Source of the DNA: Falsiphaeobacter marinintestinus
GTDB lineage: Bacteria > Pseudomonadota > Alphaproteobacteria > Rhodobacterales > Rhodobacteraceae
Length of the DNA: 64,000 nucleotides
NCBI RefSeq assembly: GCF_007923355.1
Contig: NZ_VOGO01000006.1
Location: 272,756-336,755, forward strand
Direction of reading: 5' to 3'
Part shown: piece by piece, positions 52,086-61,656 of the stretch
Position numbering within the stretch: position 1 is the stretch's first letter
Layout: every line of letters begins with the position of its first letter
Translations under genes and position numbers: made by a program
The notes under the pieces: model-generated
What the model was told of the DNA's origin: nothing
The model's input: only the letters and a program-made list of their open reading frames with translations
The model's database searches: none

Positions 52086-53483
52086 TCAGAAGCTTTCACC
52101 CAGCGCCATGTAAAGCAATACGCGGTTGTTGAGCAGGGCGGCCTGGGTCTGGATCACGTCGACTTCACGATCGATCTGAAGTTGCTAAAGAAACAAAAGC
52201 CCGGTCATATCGATGGTACCTTGATAATATCGGTCATTTACCAATTCCAGTGCCTCGGTCGAATCCTTGAACGCGTTGCGCCAGTGCGCAAGCTCCTGAC
52301 GCAGCACTTTTTCGTTGGCCAGTGCGGTTTCGACCTCGTTAAAAGCTTCGAGGACGGATTGGCCATATTCGGCAACCGCCGCACGTTGTTTGGCCGACAT
52401 GCGGGCGATGTTTGCTTCAATCGCACCGCCTGCAAAGATCGGCTGTAACAAACCAACGCCAATCCTGAGAAATTCCGGGTTCGCGCCCAACAGGGCCAGA
52501 TTTGGTTCAAACAAGGTACCGCCAGCGGTGTTCAATGTGATGCTCGGCAGACGGGTCAGACTCGCCTCTTCGGATTTGAAGAAGGCTGAAATCACCTTGT
52601 TGCGCGCCGCTGATATGTCAGGGCGGCGATCCAGCAAAGACAGCGGCAGGCCCGAGGCGGGTATCGCAGAGGACATACTGGGAAAGCTTGAGGACGGTTT
52701 TAACGTCAGGCTGGGGTAGCGCCCCAACAGGACCTCAAGGCTGCCAATCGCTTCGTTCTGCGTGGTTTGTATACCGCTTGTCGCTGCCTTGGCCGCGGCC
52801 AAACGTGATCGTGCCTGAAGCACATCAAAATCCGAAACCTGCACGGCAGCTTCTTTTTCGTTCGTCAGAACCAGCAGGTCGTCATAGTTTTTCGCCGCTT
52901 TCCGGCTGACCGCGATCAGGCGCACCAATTCGACATTGGCGATCCAGCTTCGCGAGATGGTCGCGGCGATCGACTGCTGCAAATACCGCGCATCGTCGGC
53001 AACGGCCCGGGCCAATGCGGCTGAAGAGGCCTGACTGGAGCGAAGTTTGCCCCAGATATCCACTTCCCAAGAGGCGGCGACAACGGCCCCTGATTTACTT
53101 CTGGAAATGTCGCGATTGGTAAGTTCCGAGCTTTGGCTGCCAGCGTCCAGCCCCACCTGCGGTAACAGCGGTGCACCGGCAATCACGGCGGTTTGTAAGG
53201 CCGCTTCGACCCGGGCGGCAGCGGCAACCATATCGCGATTGTTTTGCAGACTCTCCTGCACCAGCGCGGCCATGTTTGAGTCCCGGAACGACCCGACCCA
53301 ATTGCCTTTGACGGCAGACGTAGGCACGCCAGATGTCGCCCATTTGGACGGGATTGTGGTGTTGACCGGCAAGGCCTCTTGCAGCAATTCAGCGTCGGTC
53401 TGCGGCGTGGTAAGTTCACAGCCCAAAACTGTCATCATCGCCAAGCCGACGCCGATCAGCCTGCCAGTTGAGCCTCGTTCCAT
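52086..53483 (-). pseudogene. RND/HlyD-type efflux outer membrane lipoprotein (NodT-like), interrupted by in-frame amber codon
   Basis: ATG 53483 with GGGAG six bases upstream starts a lipoprotein with lipobox VLGC. The outer membrane factor repeats are seen (QESLQNNRDMVAAAARVEAAL, LLDRRPDISAARNKV, QSVLEAFNEVETALANEK). The frame stops at TAG (52185-52187) right after TGLLFL. The same frame then continues without break for 32 more codons (QLQIDREVDVIQTQAALLNNR, then a C-terminal segment) to TGA at 52086, giving the usual length of about 466. The stop most likely replaced a glutamine (CAG to TAG). Either a pseudogene or a product lacking its last helix, which would not fold as a trimeric channel. 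Confidence 0.85.
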
Positions 53484-53502
53484 GGTGTCTCCCAAACTGA
53501 GC

Positions 53503-54648
53503 TTAAAGCGGTAAAGGATAGACCCGGCGGGCCCAGGTATAGGTTCGCAGCGATATCTGACCGATCCAGGTGAAAGGGCTGTCGCTGGTCAGGATAAGGG
53601 TGGCCCCGCCGACGCCGATGCCAAGGCGAACAGTTGGGTCATCCAGCGTGATTTTGATCGGCAGACGCGCCTCGGTATGAAGCGGAATGTCGGGAAACAG
53701 GGGCAAGTTGCCGGGGGGCGTATATTGCCCGCGTTTGCTGGCCTCCCAGATTTCCTCAACCTTGCCGGTGAAGTGCTTGCCTGGATAGGTGTTGATCGCG
53801 ACAACAACCGGCTGGCCGACCCGCACGTTCATCAGGTTTTCCTGCCTGTACGCCGCGATCAGATAGGGGTCCTGATTAAGGATCAGCGACGCAATGGCCC
53901 CGACGCGCAGAACACCTGAAACCATTCCTTCCTGAACCTGAAGGTTGATGATCGTGCCGTAATTGGGCGCGCGCATTTCAGTTTGTTTTAGGTAATACTG
54001 TGCCTGTTTCAACTGGGCCTCTGCCTGAATGACCGTGGTGTTCACCCCGTCGAACTGAGAGTCATAGGTCAGTTCGGCGCGTTTTTGCGATTCCTGAGCT
54101 TCCGCCAGCTAAGCCTGAGCGGACTCAACACGGGCCGTCCACTCGTCAGCGGATTCCTGAGAACCGGCCCGCTGGGACGCCAGCGTATCAAAGCGCTTTT
54201 GTTGAATCTGCGCAAAATCAAGCTCGGACTGGGCGCGTATGACGCTGTCCTTGGAAATTGCGATGTCAGCTTGCAGGACTTTGACGTCTTGCTTGGCGGC
54301 AACAAGGCCTGCTTGGGCGGCATCAACCTGAGCCTTGTAGATGGTCTGGTCGAACACGAACAGCAGATCGCCTTTCTTGACCGGCATGTTGTCCTGCACA
54401 TGCACTTCGGTGACCATTGTCGGTTCGGGAAGTCGGGGAACCAACTGGATCGTGTGGCGCACAACCCGCGCATCGCTGGTGAATGGTGACTGCATCCGGG
54501 TGCCGACCAAAGGCACAATCAGCAAGTGCAAGACGAAGAAGGCCGATACGAGACCCCAGGCTGGGGTGAAGCGCATCCATTTGAACTTGAAAAAAATTAG
54601 CCAGACAAGCGAAACATAGACCAGCGTTATGGCGACGACACCCATCAT
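53503..54648 (-). pseudogene. HlyD-family membrane fusion protein (YiaV/EmrA-like), interrupted by in-frame amber codon
   Basis: The frame starts at ATG 54648 with MMGVVAITLVYVSLVWLIFF, two N-terminal hydrophobic segments, then PTMVTEVHVQDNMPVKKGDLLFVFD (first lipoyl half) and a coiled-coil hairpin. A TAG at 54109-54111 follows ARVESAQA; the same frame then runs on through LAEAQESQKRAELTYDSQ, the second lipoyl half (RAPNYGTIINLQVQEGM) and a beta-barrel to the stop at 53503. Without the stop it would be 381 residues, the normal length. As in the neighbouring outer membrane factor, CAG to TAG is the simplest explanation. The downstream ORF cannot be translated alone as a functional adaptor. Confidence 0.88.
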
Positions 54649-54651
54649 GGC

Positions 54652-55064
54652 TCAGATCTCGGGATTATCGCGTGGCGCGGGGGCGTCTGTCGGGGGCGTC
54701 TCATCCGGTTCCGGTGCGTCCACTTTCCCGTATGCCACTTTTTTCAGATGGGCAATGTCGCGCTTGAAGGCCTCGGCCTCTTCATCGGGGAAGCGGCGGA
54801 TATCAACCACGTCGATGGGTTTGAACGTCCAGATGAAGGCATTGATCCAAGGGATAACGGCCAGAAACCCCGCCCATCCCATCGCATAGACCGCTCAGCC
54901 TCGGGATGGTTGCGCGCGACCGCGATGCGGCCCGGAAGACCCAGCAACCATGCAAAGGCGGCAAGCCCGCCAAACACGCAGGTCATCCCGCAAAGTAAAG
55001 TGATGATATCTCAGAAGTAGTACGAGTTTTGGATCGCGGCCCAACCGCTTTCAGCGTTATCCAT
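54652..55064 (-). pseudogene. DUF3302 (YiaW-like) small inner-membrane protein gene, with nonsense codon and frameshift
   Basis: ATG 55064 (MDNAESGWAAIQNSYYF) has GGAG upstream. Codon 18 is TGA (55011-55013), probably once TGG. The frame continues DIITLLCGMTCVFGGLAA to GRIAVARNHPEA, then near 54890-54898 it must shift by one base to continue as AVYAMGWAGFLAVIPWINAF to the stop at 54652. The joined sequence has the YiaW pattern: membrane helix, IA-RNHP motif, AGW, second helix. YiaW precedes the HlyD-like YiaV in many genomes, exactly as here. At least two disabling changes mean that the gene is dead. Confidence 0.85.
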
Positions 55065-55283
55065 ACCCACTCCCGACAGTTACTACCGGATGGATTGCGA
55101 AGGGCCACAGCGCGACTAATCTTCGGGTACACAACGCTTCCGGTACTCGTGTTGCGTTCATCACTCTCTGGACTAGATGACGATTCGTCCAGTAATTGAT
55201 AACGGTTAGGGGCATCTTTCTATTTTGGGGATGATCGCATCGAACACGGCGACCAATAGCAGACCAGTTTGAGGAGCAGCTAG
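55065..55283. promoter_or_regulatory. Divergent promoter region between decayed efflux operon and mprF
   Basis: 219 bases between opposite starts. No operator was recognised. GAGGAGCAG just before 55284 is the mprF ribosome site. Confidence 0.4.
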
Positions 55284-57872
55284 ATGGCCAACGACGAAAA
55301 AAGCACACCGGCAAGCCGCCTTGTGCGGGTCATCGAAAGCCCTGTTTTCCGGATTGTTGTTCCCCTGTTGATTGTCGCGATTTCAGTCTTTGTTCTCCAC
55401 AAACTGGCGTCAGAGGTACACTGGAGCGACGTCAAAGCGGAAATCGATGCCAGCACGTGGACAACGATAGCAGCTGCCGTGATGTGGACAGCGGTGAGCT
55501 TTCTGGGGTTGTCATTCTACGACATTCTGGCGGTTCGCAGCGTGGCCAAAGAGCGTATTCCCAGCTGGGTCGCCGGGTTGGCAGGCAGCAGCGGTTCGGC
55601 CGTGTCCAACCTGCTTGGGTTCTCATACCTGACCGGAACGGCCGTGCGGTACAGGGCGTATGCGTCGCTTGGGTTGGATCTGGGCCGGGTTGCAGGGGTC
55701 ATTGCCACGTCATGGGTCGGCCTTTGGATGGGTTTGATTTTGCTGCTAGGTGTCTTCCTGACCCTGCACCCGGCAAACCTCTCCACGGTATTGCCGCTGG
55801 ACTCGACCACCGAAGTCATACTGGGCACCGTGCTTTTGATCGGTTTGGCAGCGTTACTGTTGTGGCTGGCACGGGGCGGACGACGGTTTTCTTTTGCCGG
55901 CATCGAATTTGACCTGCCCAATGGGCGGTTGGCGGGGGGGCTGACCATCGCCGGCGTTGTCGATCTTGGGGGCGCTGCCCTGACATTGTATGTTCTGATG
56001 CCGCCCGACCTTGTCCAGAGCTTTCCTTATTTCTTTGTGGTGTTCGTCGGGGCCGTTGCGCTTGCCATGCTGAGCCACGCACCAGGGGGCTTGGGCGTCT
56101 TCGAAGCAGCAATCATCGCCGGAATGGGGGCAGCGGGACGCTCCGACGTTCTGGCGGCGCTACTGCTTTATCGGGCAATCTATACGATTTTGCCGTTTCT
56201 CGTGGCGGTCACCGGGCTTGGCATTGCGTGGGTGGCCACCGAACGGGGAACGGTCACCAAGACAGCGACGCTGGTTTATGACCTGACCCGCCCTTTTGTT
56301 CCCTTCGCGACTGCGGGCATTGCGTTGCTGGCCGGAACGATCCTGCTGATCTCGGGCAACTTACCGGCGGATACGACCCGACTGGGGGTGCTGCGTGACG
56401 TGGTCCCGTTGTCATTTATCGAAGCCTCGCACCTTGTGGGCAGCATTGTCGGCTTGCTTCTGATCGTGATTTCGCGCGGGCTGTTCCGCAAGCTTTACCG
56501 GGCCTGGGTCATCGCAATGATCCTGATGGTGGTGGGGTTTGTGGTTTCGTTGGTGAAAGGGCTGGATTGGGAAGAAGCGCTTGGATTGTTGGTGACCATC
56601 GGGCTGCTTGGCTTGTTTCGCTCGGCCTTTTATCGGGTTGAAAGCGCATCGGTGTTTCGCCTGAACGGCACCTGGATTGTGAGCCTTGTTACGCTGGTGG
56701 TCGCGATCACCTGGATCGGGGCGTTGTCTTACAGCAACGTAGAGTATCGCGACGCGCTTTGGTGGGATTTTGCGTGGCACAGCGATGCGTCGCGGTACTT
56801 GCGGGCAAGTCTGGTCGTGGCGTTTCTGTTGGCGGCCATTTCGCTGGATTCCGTTCTGTCCAACCGGCGCACGCCAAAACGCGGTGAACCGATCCCGGAT
56901 GTGGTCCGCCAACTGGTTGCTGAAAGCGAAGACACCGAGGCCAATATGGCTCTGATCGGGGACAAGTCATTTCTTATCTCAGGCGATGGAAAGGCCTTCA
57001 TTGCCTATGCGGACACCGGCACGTCACTGATCACCAAGGGTGAGCCGGTGGGCGCGGAAGAGCAGGGCCGGGACCTGATCTGGGAGCTGCGCGAACGCGC
57101 CGACCGCGAAGGCAAACGCTGTGCCTTTTACGCGGTTTCGCCCCGCTACCTGCCAACCTATCTGGATCTTGGGCTGTCGATCATGAAGATTGGCGAAGTG
57201 GCGCGGGCCGACCTTAAGGGTTTCACATTGAATGGATCCTCCAAGAAAGGCTTTCGCCAATCCCGCAACCGGGCCGAGCGGGAAGGGTATAGTTTTGAGG
57301 TCATTCCAAAAGAAGATCTGAGCCGGGTTCTGCCCGAGCTTAAGGCGATTTCGGACAGCTGGCTGGCCTCGAAGCAAGGTGAAGAGAAAAGCTTTTCACT
57401 TGGCGGGTTCGAAGAAAGCTATGTGTCGAATTTCGATCACGCGGTGCTGCGCGATCCGGACGGAAAAATCGTCGCCTTTGCGAACTTGTTTCAGGGCGGA
57501 AATAAGCACGAATTGTCGCTTGATCTGATGCGCTATGTTCCCGATGGCCCCGGATTTGCGATGGATGCGCTGTTTGCCGAGATGATGTTGTGGGGCGCGG
57601 CGCAGGGATTTCGCTGGTTCTCGCTGGGATCGTCCCCATTTTCGGGCATCGACAATCGACAGCTTGCGTCGTTCTGGAACCGGGTCGGCGGGTTTGTCTA
57701 TGAGCATGGCGAGCATTTCTATCATTTCGAAGGGTTGCGGTCGTTCAAAGAGAAGTTCGACCCGGTCTGGGAGCCGAACTATCTGGCCAGCCCCGGCGGG
57801 TTGGCGGTGCCGCGCATTCTTTATGAAGTGAACGTTTTGGTATCTGGTGGCATTCGCGGATTGGTAAAGTGA
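55284..57872 (+). CDS. mprF: Bifunctional phosphatidylglycerol lysyltransferase/flippase MprF-like
   Basis: 862 residues. The N-terminal 540 residues hold about 12-14 membrane helices: an LPG flippase-type domain with GSSGSAVSNLLGFSYLTGTAVRYRAY and SHAPGGLGVFEAAIIAGMG. The cytoplasmic C-terminal DUF2156 synthetase domain has FLISGDGKAFIAYADTGTSLITKGEPVGA, GFRQSRNRAEREGYSFE and FSLGSSPFSGIDNR. It transfers an amino acid from charged tRNA to phosphatidylglycerol and flips the lipid, lowering negative surface charge and raising resistance to cationic peptides. A DUF202 and a rhomboid-like membrane gene follow in the same operon. Confidence 0.92.
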   Translation: MANDEKSTPASRLVRVIESPVFRIVVPLLIVAISVFVLHKLASEVHWSDVKAEIDASTWTTIAAAVMWTAVSFLGLSFYDILAVRSVAKERIPSWVAGLAGSSGSAVSNLLGFSYLTGTAVRYRAYASLGLDLGRVAGVIATSWVGLWMGLILLLGVFLTLHPANLSTVLPLDSTTEVILGTVLLIGLAALLLWLARGGRRFSFAGIEFDLPNGRLAGGLTIAGVVDLGGAALTLYVLMPPDLVQSFPYFFVVFVGAVALAMLSHAPGGLGVFEAAIIAGMGAAGRSDVLAALLLYRAIYTILPFLVAVTGLGIAWVATERGTVTKTATLVYDLTRPFVPFATAGIALLAGTILLISGNLPADTTRLGVLRDVVPLSFIEASHLVGSIVGLLLIVISRGLFRKLYRAWVIAMILMVVGFVVSLVKGLDWEEALGLLVTIGLLGLFRSAFYRVESASVFRLNGTWIVSLVTLVVAITWIGALSYSNVEYRDALWWDFAWHSDASRYLRASLVVAFLLAAISLDSVLSNRRTPKRGEPIPDVVRQLVAESEDTEANMALIGDKSFLISGDGKAFIAYADTGTSLITKGEPVGAEEQGRDLIWELRERADREGKRCAFYAVSPRYLPTYLDLGLSIMKIGEVARADLKGFTLNGSSKKGFRQSRNRAEREGYSFEVIPKEDLSRVLPELKAISDSWLASKQGEEKSFSLGGFEESYVSNFDHAVLRDPDGKIVAFANLFQGGNKHELSLDLMRYVPDGPGFAMDALFAEMMLWGAAQGFRWFSLGSSPFSGIDNRQLASFWNRVGGFVYEHGEHFYHFEGLRSFKEKFDPVWEPNYLASPGGLAVPRILYEVNVLVSGGIRGLVK

Positions 57873-57882
57873 GGGGCTCTGC

Positions 57883-58203
57883 ATGACTGGACGTTTCAGC
57901 GACCATGCGGCGAACGAGCGGACCTTTCTGGCATGGGTTCGCACGGCTATTGCTATCATGGGGTTCGGCTTGGCTGCCGCGCGGCTTGGCAGTCAGCACG
58001 TCGATGTGACGACCGAAAGGTTGATGTTGGCAGCCGGCGGACTTGTGATCGTCTGCGCCTTTGTCAGGATGCGCCACATGCGAAGGTATATCTCAAAGTC
58101 AGGCGAACTCGGACAAGAAGAAATGCCGGCCGACACGCTACTACTGGTCCTGATCGCGTCGCTGGTTGTGCTTTTGGGCACGTTTGCCGTGCACGTGGCG
58201 TAG
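57883..58203 (+). CDS. DUF202 (YidH-like) membrane protein
   Basis: 106 residues, start ten bases after mprF. FSDHAANERTFLAWVRTAIAIMGFGLA is the hallmark of DUF202, with the NERTFLAW motif just before the first membrane helix. Helices at about 25-45, 50-66 and 85-105 fit the three-span topology. The function of this family is unknown. Tight spacing with mprF and the rhomboid-like gene suggests a shared envelope role. Confidence 0.92.
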   Translation: MTGRFSDHAANERTFLAWVRTAIAIMGFGLAAARLGSQHVDVTTERLMLAAGGLVIVCAFVRMRHMRRYISKSGELGQEEMPADTLLLVLIASLVVLLGTFAVHVA

Positions 58204-58211
58204 GGGTACCG

Positions 58212-58817
58212 ATGATGTCCCGGGTGCCTTTCACGCTGTTCTTTCTGTGCGTCATGATCTTGGCAAACCTGTTGGCAGGCACGTTGAGCGAGGTAGGGCC
58301 GGAAAGCAGCGTGTCCGATTGGGGGATCAGCCACCTGAGTGTCCGACAGGGCGACCTGTTTCGTCTGGTGAGCGGCACGTTCCTGTCGCATCATTTCAGC
58401 ATGTTCATACGTCAGGTGGCCTTTGCAGCTGTTGTGATCGGCGTGTACGAGTGGACCCAAGGCACGTGGCGCGCGCTGGCCATGTATCTTTCCATCGATA
58501 TCGTCGGCACTTTGCTGGTTCTTTTTGCGATCCTGCCGGGGCTGGTTTTGCTTCACCCTGCAATCGATACGCAGGCTCTTGCGGTGTTTGACGTCGGCAT
58601 GTCCGCAGGTGGGTTCGGTTTGATCGGGGCGCTGGTTGCGTTGCAAAAGCACCGCTGGCCAATTTTGCTGGCCGTCTGTGCTGCGATTTTCGTCAAGGTC
58701 TGGATCTCTTTTGACCCGATTGCGGATTCCGCCCACTTTTTGTGTCTTTTCCTGGGGTTTGCGGCTCAGATAGCGTTAAGCGCGTTCTCCGACAAACGGG
58801 ACGCTGCGCAACTTTGA
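58212..58817 (+). CDS. Rhomboid-like multi-span membrane protein
   Basis: 201 residues from ATG 58212 (58215 is an alternative ATG); a much longer frame overlapping the DUF202 gene is not used. Six hydrophobic segments. FRLVSGTFLSHHFSMF resembles the rhomboid first loop, FDVGMSAGGFGLIGAL the serine loop (GxSx in place of GxSG), and IADSAHFLCLFLGF the catalytic-histidine helix. The Ser and His are in the right places, so it may be an active rhomboid-type protease or a degenerate relative. It ends the mprF operon. Confidence 0.7.
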   Translation: MMSRVPFTLFFLCVMILANLLAGTLSEVGPESSVSDWGISHLSVRQGDLFRLVSGTFLSHHFSMFIRQVAFAAVVIGVYEWTQGTWRALAMYLSIDIVGTLLVLFAILPGLVLLHPAIDTQALAVFDVGMSAGGFGLIGALVALQKHRWPILLAVCAAIFVKVWISFDPIADSAHFLCLFLGFAAQIALSAFSDKRDAAQL

Positions 58818-58906
58818 AACTTTCGTAGACAATTGAAAATCAGGCCGTAATCTTGCCCCAAACCTGATAGTTCGCAGCGGGTTTGCAGGGATTGAAGAGG
58901 CATGTT

Positions 58907-59698
58907 GTGACGGGACCAATCGCTGACGCAGTAGACGCTTTGATGTGGCAGGCGTTTGGTCTGATGCTGGTGATTGTTGTGCCCGTGATCGCTTTGACCC
59001 TGTTCATAGCGTGGCGGTACCGCGCATCGGGCGGCTCCGGAACTCATCAACCTGACTGGGACCATTCGCGCGCTGTCGAGATCACCGTTTGGGGGATACC
59101 TGTTTTAATGATCGCGATCCTGGCCACATGGGTCTGGGAAAAGACCCACGCGCTGGACCCTTACAAGGTGCTGCCGGGGGCAAAACCCTTGCAGATCGAG
59201 GCCATCGCGCTGGATTGGAAATGGTTGTTTATCTATCCTGAACTAAACATCGGCACGGTGAACGAACTGGCATTTCCGGTTGGGCAGCCGGTTACGTTCC
59301 GGATCACGTCCGAGGTTGCGATGAATTCATTCATGATCCCCGCGCTGGGTGGGCAGATCTATGCAATGGCGGGGATGGAGACAAAGCTTAACCTTCAGGC
59401 CAACGAGACCGGAACCATGCAGGGACGCAACATGCAGTTTTCCGGCGATGGTTTTGCCGGACAGACGTTTGAAGCGCTGTCCATGTCCCAAGACGATTTC
59501 GAGGCTTGGGTTAGCAAGGTTCAAGACAGCGATACGCCGCTTGACCACGCGACCTTCGCTGAGGTCCGCAAGCCCAGTGTCGATGCACCTGTCAGGTATT
59601 TCTCGACCGTGCCACCGGATTTCTTTTCGAAACGTGTCGCGCACTTCATGGGTATGGAGCATGAAATGATGCACGGTACAAAGGCGGCAAACGAATGA
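58907..59698 (+). CDS. cyoA: Ubiquinol oxidase subunit II (CyoA-like)
   Basis: 263 residues from GTG 58907, with GAAGAGG six bases ahead. Two N-terminal membrane helices (LMLVIVVPVIALTLFIAWRY and VWGIPVLMIAILATWVWE) lead into the periplasmic cupredoxin domain: LDWKWLFIYPELNIGTVNEL, MNSFMIPALGGQIYAM and FSGDGFAGQTFEALSM. The copper-A ligands of cytochrome c oxidase subunit II are missing, so it takes electrons from quinol and not from cytochrome c. First gene of cyoABCD; the stop overlaps cyoB (ATGA). Confidence 0.95.
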   Translation: MTGPIADAVDALMWQAFGLMLVIVVPVIALTLFIAWRYRASGGSGTHQPDWDHSRAVEITVWGIPVLMIAILATWVWEKTHALDPYKVLPGAKPLQIEAIALDWKWLFIYPELNIGTVNELAFPVGQPVTFRITSEVAMNSFMIPALGGQIYAMAGMETKLNLQANETGTMQGRNMQFSGDGFAGQTFEALSMSQDDFEAWVSKVQDSDTPLDHATFAEVRKPSVDAPVRYFSTVPPDFFSKRVAHFMGMEHEMMHGTKAANE

Positions 59699-61656
59699 CG
59701 GAACATGTCTCACTCCTGCTGGGTCGTCTGGGGCCGGATGCGTTGCCGTTTTATAGCTGGGTGGCGTTCAGCGGGGCGCTGGTAACTCTGGCCGGTGGCG
59801 TCGGTTTTCTGGCGGTCGTGACATGGTTGGGTCAGTGGCGCGCACTTTGGACAGGATGGCTGACTTCGGTCGATCACAAACGCATCGGGATCATGTACAT
59901 CGTTCTGGCGCTGGTCATGCTGGTGCGCGGCTTTGTCGATGCGATCATGATGCGCCTGCAACAGGCATTGTCTTACAACAGTGACGGCTATTTGCCCCCC
60001 GAGCATTTTGAACAGATTTTCAGCAGTCACGGCACCATCATGATCTTTTTCATGGCCATGCCGTTCATGACCGGGTTGTTGAACTACATCATCCCGCTAC
60101 AGATCGGCGCACGGGATGTGGCTTTTCCCGTCCTGAACGCGATCAGCTTCTGGCTAACGGCGGCCGGTGCCGGGCTGATGCTGATCTCACTTGTGATCGG
60201 GCGGTTTTCGACGGCGGGCTGGACAGGATATCCGCCTTACTCTGGCGTCGAATTCACACCCGGTGTCGGAGTCGACTACTGGATCTGGTCGATTATGGTC
60301 AGCGGGGTCGGCACCACGATGACCGGGATCAACTTTGTCGTCACGATCTTGCGCAAGCGGGCACCGGGCATGCTGCTTATGCGCATGCCGATGTTCACCT
60401 GGACCGGGCTGTGTTCCAGCATCCTGATCATTTTTGCCTTTCCGGCCCTGACCGTTGCGACCGGAATGCTGGCGTTGGACCGAACGCTGGGGATGCATTT
60501 CTTCACCAATGACGCCGGCGGAAACATGATGAATTACATGAACCTGTTCTGGATCTGGGGACATCCAGAGGTCTACATCCTGATTCTGCCTGCCTTTGGT
60601 ATCTTTTCAGAGGTGGTTGCCACGTTCTCTTCCAAGCGTTTGTTTGGGTATCCGTCGCTGGTTTATGCCACGGCCGTGATCGCGATCTTATCTTTCACCG
60701 TGTGGCTGCATCATTTCTTCACTATGGGCGCAAGTGCCAATGTGAACGCGGTTTTCGGGATTGCGACCATGGTGATCGCGGTTCCAACCGGCGTGAAAGT
60801 GTTTGACTGGCTGTTCACCATGTTTCGGGGGCGCATCCGGTTCGAACCCCCGATGCTGTACACCATCGGTTTCATGTGCCTGTTCGTCATCGGAGGCATG
60901 AGCGGCGTGCTGCTGGCAATTCCGCCGATCAACTATTCGACCCATAACACAACCTTTTTGGTGGCCCATTTCCACAACATGGTCATCCCCGGCGTGCTGT
61001 TTGGCTATCTTGCGGGCTATATGTACTGGTTTCCCAAGGCCTTTGGATTTCACCTTGACCCGACATGGGGAGCACGGTCGTTCTGGTTCTGGCTGATCGG
61101 GTTCCTGCTGGCCTTCATGCCGCTGTATCTGCTGGGCCTGATGGGGATGCCGCGACGGATGGAGACCTATGGCAATGCCGAATGGCAGCCGCTGCTGATC
61201 GTCGCCTTCATCGGCGCTTGCCTGATCCTGATGGGCATCGTGTGTCTGGTCATACAGTTGTGGGTCAGCATCAAGTATCGCAGAGCGTTGCGGGACACGA
61301 CCGGCGATCCCTGGGATGGGCGAACTCTGGAATGGTCGATGCCCTCCCCGCCGCCAGAGTGGAACTTTGACGCCGTGCCGGTGGTCACCACACGGGATGC
61401 CTTTCACGAGGCAAAGTACTCCGGTACTCCCATGAAATCCGTCCCGCAGCCCGGAACGTTGCACGTGCCCCGCAATTCGGTTGTGGGACCCTGCATGGGA
61501 TTTGGCGGATTCTGCGTCGGGTTCGGGGCCGTCTGGTTCATCTGGTGGCTGGCGCTGGCAGGCTTGGCGGTTGCCGTAGGCGCACTGATCGGACGGGCCT
61601 TTGTTCAAAACACGGAACGTGAAGTTGCCCCCGACCTCGGAGCAAAGACGACATGA
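59695..61656 (+). CDS. cyoB: Ubiquinol oxidase subunit I (CyoB)
   Basis: 653 residues with about 15 membrane helices. WIWGHPEVYILILPAFGIFSE carries the copper-B histidine and the Tyr crosslink, LHHFFTMGASAN the two further CuB histidines, and FLVAHFHNMVIPGV the heme histidines. The N-terminal extension and length match CyoB rather than CtaD. It reduces oxygen to water at the heme o-CuB centre and pumps protons. Overlaps cyoA and cyoC by four bases each. Confidence 0.97.
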   Translation: MTEHVSLLLGRLGPDALPFYSWVAFSGALVTLAGGVGFLAVVTWLGQWRALWTGWLTSVDHKRIGIMYIVLALVMLVRGFVDAIMMRLQQALSYNSDGYLPPEHFEQIFSSHGTIMIFFMAMPFMTGLLNYIIPLQIGARDVAFPVLNAISFWLTAAGAGLMLISLVIGRFSTAGWTGYPPYSGVEFTPGVGVDYWIWSIMVSGVGTTMTGINFVVTILRKRAPGMLLMRMPMFTWTGLCSSILIIFAFPALTVATGMLALDRTLGMHFFTNDAGGNMMNYMNLFWIWGHPEVYILILPAFGIFSEVVATFSSKRLFGYPSLVYATAVIAILSFTVWLHHFFTMGASANVNAVFGIATMVIAVPTGVKVFDWLFTMFRGRIRFEPPMLYTIGFMCLFVIGGMSGVLLAIPPINYSTHNTTFLVAHFHNMVIPGVLFGYLAGYMYWFPKAFGFHLDPTWGARSFWFWLIGFLLAFMPLYLLGLMGMPRRMETYGNAEWQPLLIVAFIGACLILMGIVCLVIQLWVSIKYRRALRDTTGDPWDGRTLEWSMPSPPPEWNFDAVPVVTTRDAFHEAKYSGTPMKSVPQPGTLHVPRNSVVGPCMGFGGFCVGFGAVWFIWWLALAGLAVAVGALIGRAFVQNTEREVAPDLGAKTT

